NCBI GenBank assembly: GCA_001970855.1
Contig: LSSN01005710.1
Location: 1 to 21,986, forward strand
Length of the DNA stretch: 21,986 nucleotides
DNA from: Smittium culicis
Lineage: Eukaryota; Kickxellomycota; Harpellomycetes; Harpellales; Legeriomycetaceae
Direction: 5' to 3'
Under the pieces are notes generated by a model that was not told where the DNA came from, ran no database searches, and was given only the letters and a program-made list of their open reading frames with translations. A program made the position numbers and the translations under genes. Positions 21,552-21,986 of this stretch are shown piece after piece (position 1 is the first letter of the stretch; each line of letters begins with the position of its first letter).

Positions 21552-21731
21552 ATGGCAGAAAAAGCAAGGAATGGGGAAATAACTGAAGAGCAGTATATAA
21601 TCTTTCAGGAGGAGTATGTACTTAAAAATTTCACACAATCCGAGGTTGAAATGGAATCCTGCACAGATGACGGTGATGGATTAGTGTCATCTGAGACACA
21701 TTCTCAGATGGAAACCGACACTGATCTGTGA
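21552..21731 (+). CDS. Short acidic ORF of unknown function (59 codons), probable 5' part of a frameshifted gene or element ORF
   Basis: Begins ATG at 21552 (MAEKARNGEITEEQY) and ends TGA at 21729-21731. The product is acidic, Glu/Asp/Ser-rich at its end (METDTDL), and has no transmembrane segment or known motif. Codons and composition are clearly less A/T-biased than the surrounding 1 kb. The frame is also open a short way upstream (CPPTELDR before the Met), so the true start is uncertain. Directly downstream, a basic frame continues one base out of register (next entry). An acidic head followed by a Lys/Arg-rich body resembles an ORF1 of a LINE, but I do not recognise the family. It could also be a host gene exon. 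Confidence 0.4.
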   Translation: MAEKARNGEITEEQYIIFQEEYVLKNFTQSEVEMESCTDDGDGLVSSETHSQMETDTDL

Positions 21732-21986
21732 TCAGAACCACACAATAATCGAATTATTATTAAAAAAAATGAATAAAAAAACGATAAAATCACATAAACG
21801 AAAACGAAAAAAAACAGATAAATTTTTGATACTCAATGTACAGGAGCTATCAAAAAGCACAGTTAAAAAATACATAGTACTGAACTCATCACTCGACGAG
21901 AACAGTATTAAAGTAACGAAAATTAAACAGCGAAATGGACTGTGGCGACACGAGCTCCAATCAAAACGCGACAAAAAAATCAAGCT
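21721..21986 (+). pseudogene. Basic open frame running off the right edge, shifted +1 from the preceding ORF
   Basis: In the frame of 21769 (ATG, MNKKTIKSHKRKRKKTDKF) translation is open from at least 21721 to the end of the window, about 88 codons, with a strongly basic start (KRKRKK, nuclear-localisation-like) and then KYIVLNSSLDENSIKV and LWRHELQSKRDKKIK. The frame overlaps the end of the 59-codon ORF, so a single base change in register near 21721-21731 would join them. It may be a decayed element ORF1, an error in the sequence, or a separate gene starting at 21769. The 3' part lies outside the window. Confidence 0.4.

Overview
This is an AT-rich eukaryotic window, most likely from an early-diverging fungus. 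The evidence is one large spliced gene with two very short introns (74 and 75 nt, GT...AG), Ser/Asn/Lys-rich low-complexity protein sequence, the standard genetic code, and decayed retroelements of the L1-like LINE and DIRS types. The fungal placement is inference; from memory, similar elements occur in gut-fungus (Harpellales-type) genomes.

Layout. 1-266 is a perfect 7-bp tandem array of 38 copies that touches the window edge. 267-1153 is noncoding and holds the presumed promoter. 1154-7017 is the only intact gene recognised: a three-exon gene of 1904 codons for an ELG1/ATAD5-type AAA+ protein, the large subunit of the alternative RFC-like complex that unloads PCNA after replication. 7018 to about 10560 is A/T-saturated and has no recognisable gene, only small repeats and one hairpin. 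About 10560-16260 is a nearly full-length but inactivated LINE: an ORF1 with a degenerate CCHC zinc knuckle, then an ORF2 with an apurinic-type endonuclease, a reverse transcriptase and a C-terminal CCHC-like zinc finger. About 16420-16610 is an imperfect foldback, followed at 16851 by a second 7-bp array. About 18230-19740 is the reverse transcriptase-RNase H part of a decayed DIRS-like (tyrosine-recombinase type) retrotransposon; its recombinase was not found. 21552 to the right edge holds the 5' part of an unidentified, less A/T-rich reading frame with an apparent frameshift, perhaps the start of another element.

Reading the whole. The left third is a conserved housekeeping gene for genome stability. 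The right two thirds look like a graveyard of non-LTR and DIRS-like elements with stops, frameshifts and lost catalytic residues. No operon-like or defence-like system is visible. The points of most interest are the highly perfect heptamer array, the large disordered insertions and altered Walker B of the ELG1-like protein, the tandem 28-residue repeat in LINE ORF1, the 16.4-16.6 kb foldback, and the reading frame at the right edge.
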